A stretch of DNA of 64,000 nucleotides from positions 1 to 64,000 of the forward strand of contig JADLEQ010000059.1 of NCBI GenBank assembly GCA_020846005.1, read 5' to 3'. Of the stretch, positions 42,506 through 49,699 are shown in pieces (the first letter of the stretch is position 1; the number at the start of each line of letters is the position of its first letter). The DNA comes from Polyangiaceae bacterium (GTDB taxonomy: Bacteria; Myxococcota_A; Polyangia; Polyangiales; Polyangiaceae). A model generated the notes under the pieces. The model was not told the origin of the DNA. It ran no database searches and worked only from the letters and a program-made list of their open reading frames with translations. A program made the translations under genes and the position numbers.

Positions 42506-43596
42506 GCCGCGGTCGCGTCGCGGTCTCGACCGGGGGCGGCGACGCGCCCGGGCTCAACGCCGCCCTCCGCGCGGTCACCGTCGCCGCCGTCCGTCGCGGC
42601 TGGGAGGTGATCGGGATCCGGCGCGGGTACGCGGGGCTGCTCGAGCCAGGGGACGCCGGACTCCTCCCGCTCGACCGGGAGACGACGCGGGGGATCGCCC
42701 ACCTCGGTGGCACGATCCTGGGCACGAACAACCGCGGCGATCCCTTCCGGTGGGCGGTCGAGCGTGACGGAGTCCGCGCCGCGGAGGACGCGAGCGGGCG
42801 GCTCGTGTCGCGGTTCCGGGAGCTCGGGCTGCAGGCGCTGGTGACGCTCGGCGGCGACGGCTCGATGCAGATCGCGGCGCGACTGCTCGAGCGCGGCCTG
42901 CCCCGCGCGATCGGGCTGCCGAAGACGATCGACGGCGATCTCCGCGGGACGGAGCGCACGTTCGGCTTCGACACCGCGGTCGCGACGGCGGTCGACGCGC
43001 TCGATCGCCTGCACAGCACCGCGGAGGCGCACGACCGCGTGATGGTCGTGGAGGTGATGGGCCGGTACGCCGGCTGGATCGCGCTCGCCGCGGGGCTGGC
43101 CGGGGGAGCCGACGCGGTGCTCCTGCCGGAGCGCCCGTTCGAGCTCGAGCGGGTGGCCGCGAAGGTGCGCGAGCGCGAGGCCGCCGGGCGGCGCTTCTCG
43201 ATCGTCGTCGTCGCCGAGGGCGCGCGCGAGCGGGAGGGGGCGCTCGCCGTGCGCGCTGGCGCCGACGCGTTCGCCGAGCACCCGCGGCTCGGCGGCATCG
43301 GTGAGCGCGTCGCGGCGGGCCTCGCGGAGCGGACGGCCAAGGAGACGCGTGCGCTCTGCCTGGGTCACCTGTTGCGCGGCGGGAGCCCGGTAGCGAGCGA
43401 TCGGCTGCTCGCGCTCGAGCTCGGGGCGGAGGCGGCCCGCGTGCTCGACGAGACGGACTCGAGTGGCGTGGTCGTGGTCCGCGACGGCAGACCGCGCCTG
43501 GTCCCGTTCGCGGAGTGCACCGGGGGCTTCCGCCCCGTGCCGGAGGACCACCCGTGGATGCTGGCCGCGCGTGGGATGGGGATCAGCCTGGGCTGA
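42502..43596 (+). CDS. pfkA: 6-phosphofructokinase
   Basis: The 364-residue protein starts VAVSTGGGDAPGLNAALR and contains GGDGSMQIA, LPKTIDGDLRGTERTFGFDTA (catalytic Asp in TIDGD) and MGRYAGWIALAAGLAG (substrate-binding MGR). It phosphorylates fructose 6-phosphate. The usual donor-specificity sites are mixed: GGDGS is the ATP-type glycine, while the Lys in PKTID is shared with PPi-dependent and some ATP-dependent long-clade enzymes; ATP is more likely. It is the last gene of the sigma-54-linked stress operon. Confidence 0.92.
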   Translation: MSRGRVAVSTGGGDAPGLNAALRAVTVAAVRRGWEVIGIRRGYAGLLEPGDAGLLPLDRETTRGIAHLGGTILGTNNRGDPFRWAVERDGVRAAEDASGRLVSRFRELGLQALVTLGGDGSMQIAARLLERGLPRAIGLPKTIDGDLRGTERTFGFDTAVATAVDALDRLHSTAEAHDRVMVVEVMGRYAGWIALAAGLAGGADAVLLPERPFELERVAAKVREREAAGRRFSIVVVAEGAREREGALAVRAGADAFAEHPRLGGIGERVAAGLAERTAKETRALCLGHLLRGGSPVASDRLLALELGAEAARVLDETDSSGVVVVRDGRPRLVPFAECTGGFRPVPEDHPWMLAARGMGISLG

Positions 43597-43696
43597 CGGG
43601 AGCATCCAGCCGCCGGGCGTCGCCCCCGCGCGCGGCGCCTTCCGAGCCCGCGGCGCCCGACCCCCGCCGTGAGCGACGCGACCGCCAAGCGCGCGG

Positions 43697-43933
43697 CTAC
43701 CTCGCGGGCCGCATGTGGCGCAGCCGCTCGAGGAGCTCGTCCTTCACCTCCGGGGGTACGGGCTCCGGAGGGAGGGCGCCGACGGCACGCACCGTCGCTC
43801 GAAGCTGACTGACGTACGCACGGCAGTGCTTGCACATGCCGAGGTGCATCCAGAACTCGATGCGCCGCCACGGGCCCATGCGGCCCTCGGCGTACTCGGT
43901 CACGAGCTCAGTCAGCTCCTGGCACGTCAGCAT
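43697..43933 (-). CDS. Zinc-binding anti-sigma factor
   Basis: The 78-residue protein has the ZAS motif His-x3-Cys-x2-Cys in HLGMCKHCRAYV, with an additional N-terminal Cys (MLTCQEL). There is no transmembrane helix, so it would be a soluble, possibly redox-responsive anti-sigma factor. ATG 43933 overlaps the sigma gene's stop by 7 nt (ATGCTGA), the usual tight coupling that balances sigma and anti-sigma. Confidence 0.88.
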   Translation of the reverse strand: MLTCQELTELVTEYAEGRMGPWRRIEFWMHLGMCKHCRAYVSQLRATVRAVGALPPEPVPPEVKDELLERLRHMRPAR

Positions 43934-44586
43934 GGGCTGCCTCCGGCGGCGAGGTGGGCCTCGAGGGCGGCCCTGAGCCTGGATCGGGCACGGTGCAGCA
44001 GCACGCGCTGGTTGGTCTCCGTGATCTCGAGGATGTTACACACCTCGGCGGAGTCCAGACCCTCGATGTCGCGCAGGGTGAGCACGGTGCGCTGCGCCGG
44101 GGCGAGGGACTCCAGCGCCTCCTCCAGGCAGCGGAGCGCCTCGCGGGTCTGCAGGCGGCGCTCGGGCGTGTCGGCGTCCCAGCGCTCCGGCGGCGCGGCC
44201 CAGCCGCCGTCCGGCCGGAACCGCGACGGATCCACGGCCGGCGCGTCCGGCTCGGCGGGATCCGCGAACGCCGAGAACGGCACGCTCCGCTGCTCTCGGG
44301 CGCCGCGGGTCTTCGCCCGGTTGGCCAGGATGCGAAAGAGCCACGTCTTGAACGACGAGCGGCCCTCGAAGCTCCCGAGTCCGTCCAGCACCGCCAGCCA
44401 GGTCTCCTGCACCACCTCCTCGGCCACCGCCCGGCTCCGGACGAAGCCCAGGGCGAACCGCAGGAGCGACCCGTGATGCCGGTCGATCACCTGCGCGAAG
44501 GCCGCCTCGTCCCGCGCCCGCAGGCGCCGGAGCAGCTCGGCCTCGGAGCCGTCGGGGCCGGCGGCGGAGGGGGGCGGATCACTCAC
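43927..44586 (-). CDS. ECF-family RNA polymerase sigma factor
   Basis: The 219-residue protein starts at GTG 44586. Region 2 is HHGSLLRFALGFVRSRAVAEEVVQETWLAVL (in pieces: AEEVVQETWLAVL and FEGRSSFKTWLFRILANRAKT). A linker of about 55 residues is longer than usual. Region 4 has LESLAPAQRTVLTLRDIEGLDSAEVC with helix-turn-helix ETNQRVLLHRARSRL. It directs RNA polymerase to specific stress promoters and is likely held by the adjacent zinc anti-sigma factor. A TTGACG/CATATC promoter lies about 100 nt upstream. Confidence 0.92.
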   Translation of the reverse strand: MSDPPPSAAGPDGSEAELLRRLRARDEAAFAQVIDRHHGSLLRFALGFVRSRAVAEEVVQETWLAVLDGLGSFEGRSSFKTWLFRILANRAKTRGAREQRSVPFSAFADPAEPDAPAVDPSRFRPDGGWAAPPERWDADTPERRLQTREALRCLEEALESLAPAQRTVLTLRDIEGLDSAEVCNILEITETNQRVLLHRARSRLRAALEAHLAAGGSPC

Positions 44587-44686
44587 GGCGTGTCGCGGGG
44601 GTCGGTCCGGGGCGCGCGGGCGATCCGCGGCGCGTGGCCGAGCTGGGCAGGTCGCCCCTCGGGCCACCGTGCCGGTGCAGCGCCGC

Positions 44687-44714
44687 GATATGGCGCGGGT
44701 CCCGCCCGCGTCAA
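44687..44714 (-). promoter_or_regulatory. Candidate housekeeping promoter for the sigma/anti-sigma operon
   Basis: On the minus strand TTGACG (44714-44709), a 16-nt spacer and CATATC (44692-44687). The predicted leader is about 90 nt. An ECF-type GGAAC promoter was not seen, so autoregulation is not evident. The rest of the 253-bp gap to the arsS-like gene (44587-44839) shows nothing else clear. Confidence 0.4.
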
Positions 44715-44839
44715 GCGACGGCCTCGGACCCGCCCCGCGTAACGTCTGGGCGGCTCCGCGGACCCACCCGCATGCAAGACCTCTGCGACCACCCCGCGGC
44801 GGGCCCCTCGCGCGTCGGGCGTCTGCTCCGAGGAGCGCG

Positions 44840-45832
44840 GTGACTCCGGCCCGGACGAACCTGCCGGTCGCGCGAGCCGAGTTCTCCGACGCGCTCGCGG
44901 CTCATGGCCTCGGGGTGCTCGCGCGCGAGCGCGTGCGGACGGTGCAGCTCAATGTCGGTAAGCGGTGCAACCTCGCGTGCCTCCACTGTCACGTGGACGC
45001 TGGGCCGTCGCGCGTGGAGGAGCTCGGCGCCGCCACCGCGGAGCGCGTGCTCGAGCTGCTCGCGGCGAGCCCGTCGGCCGACACCCTCGACCTCACCGGT
45101 GGCGCTCCGGAGGTCAATCCCAATTTCCACAGGCTCGTCGAGGGCGCGCGCCGGCTCGGTCGCCGCGTGATCGACCGGTGTAACCTGACCGTGCTGTTCG
45201 AGCCGGGGCTCGAGGGGCTGCCAGCCTTCCTCGCCGCCCACGAGGTGGAGGTCGTCGCCAGCCTCCCCTGCTACGGGCCGGAGAACGTCGAGCGGCAGCG
45301 CGGCAAGGGGGCGTTCGGCGCCAGCGTGCGGGCGCTCCAGCGCCTGAACGACCTCGGCTACGGGCAGACCGGCTCGCCGCTGGTGCTCCGGCTCGTCTAC
45401 AACCCGCTCGGGTCGTCGCTCCCGCCGCCCCAGCAGGCGCTCGAGGCCGAATACCGGGCGGAGCTGCGCCGGCGCTACGCGATCGAGTTCACCTCGCTCT
45501 CGACGATCACGAACCTGCCCATCGGGCGCTTCGCCCACGCGCTCGAGCGTGACGGTACGCTGCCCGCCTACGAGCAGCTCCTGGTGGAGCGGTTCAATCC
45601 GCGCACGGTGCCCGCGCTGATGTGCCGCTCGATGATCAGCGTCGGCTGGACGGGCGCGCTCCACGACTGCGATTTCCACCAGGTGCTCGAGCTGCCGCTG
45701 GCGGAGGGCCCCCGCTCGATCTGGGAGCTTCGGAGCTTCGAGGAGCTGGCGCGCACCCCGATCCGCGCGGCGGGGCACTGCTTCGGGTGCACGGCTGGAG
45801 CCGGGTCGAGCTGCGGAGGGGCGCTCACATGA
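44840..45832 (+). CDS. arsS: Radical SAM protein, arsenosugar biosynthesis type (ArsS-like)
   Basis: The 330-residue protein starts at GTG 44840 with AGGAG just upstream. The radical SAM cluster motif CNLACLHC (Cys-x3-Cys-x2-Cys) lies at about residues 43-50, followed by LDLTGGAPEVNPNF (GGE-like motif). The C-terminus is Cys-rich (LHDCDFHQ; HCFGCTAGAGSSCGG), as in the ArsS radical SAM/Cys-rich family, which makes the deoxyadenosyl-arsenical precursor of arsenosugars. Three further genes of the arsenosugar type follow with 4-nt overlaps. No arsenite methyltransferase (arsM) gene is present in the window. Confidence 0.85.
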   Translation: MTPARTNLPVARAEFSDALAAHGLGVLARERVRTVQLNVGKRCNLACLHCHVDAGPSRVEELGAATAERVLELLAASPSADTLDLTGGAPEVNPNFHRLVEGARRLGRRVIDRCNLTVLFEPGLEGLPAFLAAHEVEVVASLPCYGPENVERQRGKGAFGASVRALQRLNDLGYGQTGSPLVLRLVYNPLGSSLPPPQQALEAEYRAELRRRYAIEFTSLSTITNLPIGRFAHALERDGTLPAYEQLLVERFNPRTVPALMCRSMISVGWTGALHDCDFHQVLELPLAEGPRSIWELRSFEELARTPIRAAGHCFGCTAGAGSSCGGALT

Positions 45833-46512
45833 GCCGGGCGCAGCTCGCGCTGCCGGTGGGAGAGTGGGCGCTCGAGCTGGTGCAGTGGGCGCAGGCGGCC
45901 GGCGCGGCGGGCATGCTCGGGTTCGCCGGGGCGTACCTCGCCGCGACGGTGTTCCTTCTGCCGGGCTCCGTCCTCACGCTCGGCGCCGGCTTCGCCTACG
46001 GCCCGGCGCTCGGCACGCTCCTGGTCTCGCCCGTGAGCGTGGCCGGGGCGACGATCGCCTTCCTCATCGCTCGGTCCGCGGCGCGCGCGTGGGTGGCGGC
46101 CAGGGTCGCGCGCGACCCGCGCTTCACCGCGCTGGACGCCGCCCTCGGAGATCGCGGGCTGCAGCTCGTGCTGCTGCTCCGGCTGTCGCCGGCGTTCCCC
46201 TTCAACCTGCTGAACTACGCGCTCGGGCTGACGCGGGTGCGGTTCTGCGACTACGTGGTCGGATCGTGGCTGGGGATGCTGCCCGGCACCGCCCTGTTCG
46301 TCTACCTCGGGTCGGTCGCCACCAGCGCGAGCGAGCTCATCGCGGGGCGGCGTCCGGCGGCCGGCCCTGCGGAGGAGGCGTTCTACTGGGGGGGCCTCGC
46401 CGCGACCGTGCTGGTCACCATCCTCATCGGCCGCGCCGCCCGCCGGGAGCTCGAGGCTCGGCTGGCGGCGGCGCGAGCGGGTGAGGCGACCGGTTCGTCG
46501 GGGCCGCGGTGA
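45829..46512 (+). CDS. TVP38/TMEM64 (VTT-domain) membrane protein
   Basis: The 227-residue protein has about 5 hydrophobic helices. The VTT/DedA-like core is LAATVFLLPGSVLTLGAGFAYG (residues about 35-56) and LLLRLSPAFPFNLLNYALGLTRVRF (in pieces LLRLSPAFPFNLLNYALG), with the conserved R-x-SPxxPFxxxN motif. These proteins are proposed lipid scramblases or transporters. Four-nt overlaps on both sides tie it to the ArsS-like and glycosyltransferase genes, suggesting export or membrane handling of the product. Confidence 0.87.
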   Translation: MSRAQLALPVGEWALELVQWAQAAGAAGMLGFAGAYLAATVFLLPGSVLTLGAGFAYGPALGTLLVSPVSVAGATIAFLIARSAARAWVAARVARDPRFTALDAALGDRGLQLVLLLRLSPAFPFNLLNYALGLTRVRFCDYVVGSWLGMLPGTALFVYLGSVATSASELIAGRRPAAGPAEEAFYWGGLAATVLVTILIGRAARRELEARLAAARAGEATGSSGPR

Positions 46513-47234
46513 CGGCGTCGCGGCGGGCGGGTCCGCGGCGCCGGCAGGTGGGCTCGGGCGCCCCGGCGCAGGACACGACGATCTGCCTGTTCGCGAAGCC
46601 GCCCGTCGCCGGGATCGCGAAGACGAGGCTCGCGCCCGCGCTCGGCGCCGCTGGTGCGGCGGAGCTCGCGTTCGCCCTGTTGCAGGACACCTGGGCGGCC
46701 GTGGCGGGCTGCGCGTGGGCTCGCGGGGTCGTCGCCACGCCTGCGCCGGAGCGCTGGGACGTCGACCTGGCCGGGCGCCCCGAGGTGTGGGCGCAGGGGG
46801 AGGGCGACCTCGGCGCTCGTATGGAGCGCGTCGCGCGCCGGGCGCTCACCGAGTCGCGGCGGGTCCTCCTCGTGGGCGCCGACTCGCCGGGGATCCCCGC
46901 CGGGGCGCTGACCGACGCGCGGCGGCGCCTCGGCGCCGCCGACGCGGTGCTCTGCCCGACGCCGGACGGAGGCTTCTGGGCGCTCGGGCTGCGACGGTGC
47001 CCCGAGGGAGCGCTCGCCGAGGTCGAGTGGAGCGCGGCGACCACGCTGCGGGCGACGGAGGCCCGCCTCCAGCGGCTCGAGCTGCGCGTCGATCGTGGCG
47101 TCGCGTGGCTCGACGTCGACGTGCCGGCGGATCTCGCGCTCGCCGCCGCCGCGATCGCGCGCGGGGACGCGCTCGCTCCGGCGACGCGAGCGGCGCTCGA
47201 GCGGGGGCGCGCGCGGGGGTCGCCCTCGCCGTGA
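46509..47234 (+). CDS. Arsenosugar-cluster glycosyltransferase (DUF2064 / TIGR04282-like)
   Basis: The 241-residue protein has a nucleotidyl/glycosyl-transferase fold: ICLFAKPPVAGIAKTRLAPALG near the N-terminus (loop with AKPPxxGxxKTRL), VLLVGADSPGIPAGALTDA and CPTPDGGFWALGLR. This matches the DUF2064/TIGR04282 family often found in arsenosugar loci. GTG 46509 overlaps the VTT gene stop. Donor and acceptor are unknown. A further 4-nt overlap joins it to the next gene. Confidence 0.8.
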   Translation: MTASRRAGPRRRQVGSGAPAQDTTICLFAKPPVAGIAKTRLAPALGAAGAAELAFALLQDTWAAVAGCAWARGVVATPAPERWDVDLAGRPEVWAQGEGDLGARMERVARRALTESRRVLLVGADSPGIPAGALTDARRRLGAADAVLCPTPDGGFWALGLRRCPEGALAEVEWSAATTLRATEARLQRLELRVDRGVAWLDVDVPADLALAAAAIARGDALAPATRAALERGRARGSPSP

Positions 47235-47932
47235 CGGCGCGCGCCGCGATCTCGGTCGTCGTGCCCGTCCTCGACGAGGAGCGGCGCGTCACGGAGCTGC
47301 TCCGTCACCTGGAGGCCGTGCTCCCCGGAGCGGAGCGGATCGTGGTGGACGGCGGCAGCCGCGACGACACCTGCCGGCGCGTCGAGGACGCGGGGGGGGC
47401 GCGCCTCGTGCGCGCGGCGCGAGGCAGGGCGGTACAGCTGAACGCGGGTGCCGCGGTCGCGCGCGGGGACGTGCTGCTGTTCCTCCACGCCGACGTGCGG
47501 CTCCCCGCGGACGCTGGCGAGTGGATGTCCCGCGCGCTCGCCGACCCCGGAGTGGTCGCGGGCGCGTTCCGCACGTGGACCGTGGCGGACGGTCCGTCGC
47601 GGCCGCCGTGGGCGCCGCTGCTCCACCTGGCCGACCTCCGCTCGCGGTACACGCGCCGCCCCTACGGCGACCAGGGGCTGTTCGTGCGCGCGCGCGTGTT
47701 CCATGAGGTGGGAGGGTATCCGAGCCAGGCGCTGATGGAGGACTACGAGCTCTCGCGGCGCCTCGGGCGCGTGGGCAACGTCCGCATCGTGCCCGCGCGC
47801 GTGCAGGTGTCGGGCCGGCGCTTCCTCGCGCGGCCCTGGTTCTTCACAGCGGTCGTGAACCTCTTCCCGGTGCTCTATCGCCTGGGGGTGCCCCCGGAGG
47901 CGCTCGCGAGGCTCTACGCCAACGTCCGCTGA
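47231..47932 (+). CDS. Family 2 glycosyltransferase, arsenosugar-cluster type (TIGR04283-like)
   Basis: The 233-residue GT-A protein has ISVVVPVLDEERRVTELL, IVVDGGSRDDTCRR, LLFLHADVRLPADAGEWM (the DxD-like HAD motif) and YGDQGLFVRARVFHEVGGY, then MEDYELSRRL (catalytic ED). This is the pattern of the TIGR04283 glycosyltransferases that accompany ArsS. It has a C-terminal hydrophobic patch (FFTAVVNLFPVLYRLG). GTG 47231 overlaps the preceding stop. Last gene of the four-gene cluster. Confidence 0.87.
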   Translation: MTARAAISVVVPVLDEERRVTELLRHLEAVLPGAERIVVDGGSRDDTCRRVEDAGGARLVRAARGRAVQLNAGAAVARGDVLLFLHADVRLPADAGEWMSRALADPGVVAGAFRTWTVADGPSRPPWAPLLHLADLRSRYTRRPYGDQGLFVRARVFHEVGGYPSQALMEDYELSRRLGRVGNVRIVPARVQVSGRRFLARPWFFTAVVNLFPVLYRLGVPPEALARLYANVR

Positions 47933-47959
47933 CGACGGCCGGCGCGCGCCCGTCGCCCC

Positions 47960-47975
47960 GGGGGGCGGTCCCCCC
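47960..47975 (+). terminator. Candidate terminator hairpin after the arsenosugar-type operon
   Basis: GGGGGG-CGGT-CCCCCC forms a perfect 6-bp G:C stem with a 4-nt loop, 28 nt after the last stop, followed by only two T residues. It lies 24 nt before the next ATG, so it could instead affect ribosome access to the phosphatase gene. Confidence 0.35.
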
Positions 47976-47999
47976 TTGCCGCGCGCGGCGCCAGGTGCG

Positions 48000-48686
48000 A
48001 TGCAGCGATCGAGGCCGCCCTTGGAGCTCCTGATCGTTCGTCACGGCGAGAGCACCGGCAACGCGGAGGGGCGCATGCAGGGGCGGCAGGACTGGCCCCT
48101 CTCGGAGCGGGGGCGCGAGCAGGCGCGCGGCCTGGGGGAGTTCCTCGGCGCGCGGGGCGTGACGCTCGCTGCCGTCTACTCGTCGCCGCTCTCGCGCGCG
48201 CTCGAGACGGCCCGGATCGTCGCTGCGCGCGCCGGGGCGCCGGAGCCGGTGACGGAGCCGGAGCTCGCCGAGATCGACGCGGGGGGCCTCGAGGGGCTCG
48301 ACCGTGCCGGCATGGAGGAGCGCTTCCCGGAGTTCCTCCGCCGCGACATCACCACGTTGGGGGACTTCGGCGCGTTCGGCGGCGAGGGGTACGAGGCCGT
48401 GCAGGCCCGGATCCAGCGGATGCGCGAGCGGCTCGAGGCGCGGCATCGCGAGGCCGGGGATCGCGTGATGCTCGTCGCGCACGGCGGCATCAACTTCCAG
48501 CTCGTGAAGTCGCTGATCTGCGTCCCCGTCCCGCGGGTGTGCATCCTGCGGTTCGGCAACTGCAGCGCCACGCTCGTCGTGATGCGGGAGCGCCGCGGGA
48601 CGTGGCTCGGGGAGATCGCCTGGCACCTGCCGATCGAGCTCGTGGGGGGCTCGAGCGGCGACGGCACGGCGGCGCTGTTCCGGTGA
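48000..48686 (+). CDS. Histidine phosphatase (phosphoglycerate mutase-like)
   Basis: The 228-residue protein has the catalytic LLIVRHGESTGNAEGRMQG (RHG with nucleophilic His, about residues 12-30), YSSPLSRALETARIV and the second catalytic His in MLVAHGGINFQLV. The acidic proton donor lies in EIDAGGLEGL. It hydrolyses a small phosphoester; the substrate is not predictable. ATG 48000 is preferred over ATG 47976 from the AGGTG before it and family N-termini. It could dephosphorylate a product of the upstream cluster, but it also adjoins an unrelated lipoprotein. Confidence 0.9.
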   Translation: MQRSRPPLELLIVRHGESTGNAEGRMQGRQDWPLSERGREQARGLGEFLGARGVTLAAVYSSPLSRALETARIVAARAGAPEPVTEPELAEIDAGGLEGLDRAGMEERFPEFLRRDITTLGDFGAFGGEGYEAVQARIQRMRERLEARHREAGDRVMLVAHGGINFQLVKSLICVPVPRVCILRFGNCSATLVVMRERRGTWLGEIAWHLPIELVGGSSGDGTAALFR

Positions 48687-48757
48687 GCCGCTCGCCCGGC
48701 GCGCGAGGCGACGTGGCGCGAAACCCGGGGCGCCGGCTGGCCGTACGGGGGAGCGCC

Positions 48758-49699
48758 GTGCGACTCGCGCCTCTCCTGGTCGTCGTGGCGCAGGTCGCGT
48801 GCGCGAGCGACCCGGCCACCGGGGGCGCCCCGCCGTTGTCCGCAGGCGGGGTCGCGGGCGCCTCGGGCGCGGCCGGCGCGTCGGGGTCGGGCGGGGCGGC
48901 CGCGTGCACCCCGGGTCCGGGGGAGACGTGCGTGCGGGAGCTCCGCGGGCGCGTGGTGGACACGAGCGGCGCGCCGGTGGCCGGCGTCTTCGCCAGCGTG
49001 TGCGGGGCCGTCTGTTACGCGCCGCCGCCCGGTGAGGTCACGCCGGCGGACGGCACGTTCGCGTTCCCGGTCGGCGCGCCGCTCAGCCCGTCGGAGTTCT
49101 CGACCCTCGTGCATGGGCGGCCCGTGTGGGCCGGCTTCTATCTCCCGCTGCCCGCCACGCTCACCGCGACGCTCGATCTCGGGGAGCTGCCGGTGGTGGC
49201 GCTTCCCCCGTCCGGGCCGCGCCTCGCGGTGAAGGGCGACGGCGCGCCCGCCCAGCGAGCGGTGTCGGGCGAGCTCACCCTGATCGTCCCGGCGGGCACG
49301 GAGCTCCGCCTCGACGTGGAGGACGCAGCGCTCGGCGCCGCGGGCCAGGAGCTCAAGGTGGCGCGCGTCCCGGCGGCGGCGCTCGGGCGCTTCGTCCCCG
49401 CGGAGCTCGGCGCCGTAGCCGCGTGGGCGATCTCGCCGTTCGAGGCCACCCTGCGCGTCGTGGCGACGGGCGAGCCCGGGCTCGCGCAGGTCGAGCTCGA
49501 GAACGTGACCGCGCTCCCCGCGGGCACCCGCGTCGAGCTGCTCGCCCTGGGCTCGTACCTCTTCCCCGAGTGGGTGCCGCCGGCGACCTGGGCCAGCGTC
49601 GCCGCCGGCGCCGTGTCGGCGGATGGCGCGCGGGTGGAGCTTGACCCGGGGCAGGGGCTGCGCCATCTGACGGCCGTGGCCGTGAAGGTGTCCCCGTGA
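48758..49699 (+). CDS. Lipoprotein with carboxypeptidase-regulatory-like domain
   Basis: The GTG at 48758, 5 nt after a purine-rich GGGGGAG, gives a 313-residue protein with a lipoprotein signal ending AQVAC. After a Gly/Ala linker, CVRELRGRVVDTSGAPVAGVF starts a small beta-sandwich of the carboxypeptidase-regulatory type; two Cys flank a loop (VCGAVCYAPPP). The rest is strand-rich. A longer start at 48683 overlaps the phosphatase stop but would put 25 residues before the signal. Its stop overlaps the start of the UGA-containing redoxin gene (GTGA), so the two are probably co-translated and may form a secreted pair. Confidence 0.75.
   Translation: MRLAPLLVVVAQVACASDPATGGAPPLSAGGVAGASGAAGASGSGGAAACTPGPGETCVRELRGRVVDTSGAPVAGVFASVCGAVCYAPPPGEVTPADGTFAFPVGAPLSPSEFSTLVHGRPVWAGFYLPLPATLTATLDLGELPVVALPPSGPRLAVKGDGAPAQRAVSGELTLIVPAGTELRLDVEDAALGAAGQELKVARVPAAALGRFVPAELGAVAAWAISPFEATLRVVATGEPGLAQVELENVTALPAGTRVELLALGSYLFPEWVPPATWASVAAGAVSADGARVELDPGQGLRHLTAVAVKVSP

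Noticed and set aside
44694-44710. Hairpin CGCGGG-TCCCG-CCCGCG as a terminator
   Set aside because: It lies in a divergent promoter region between the -35 and -10 of the sigma operon promoter, where no transcript ends.
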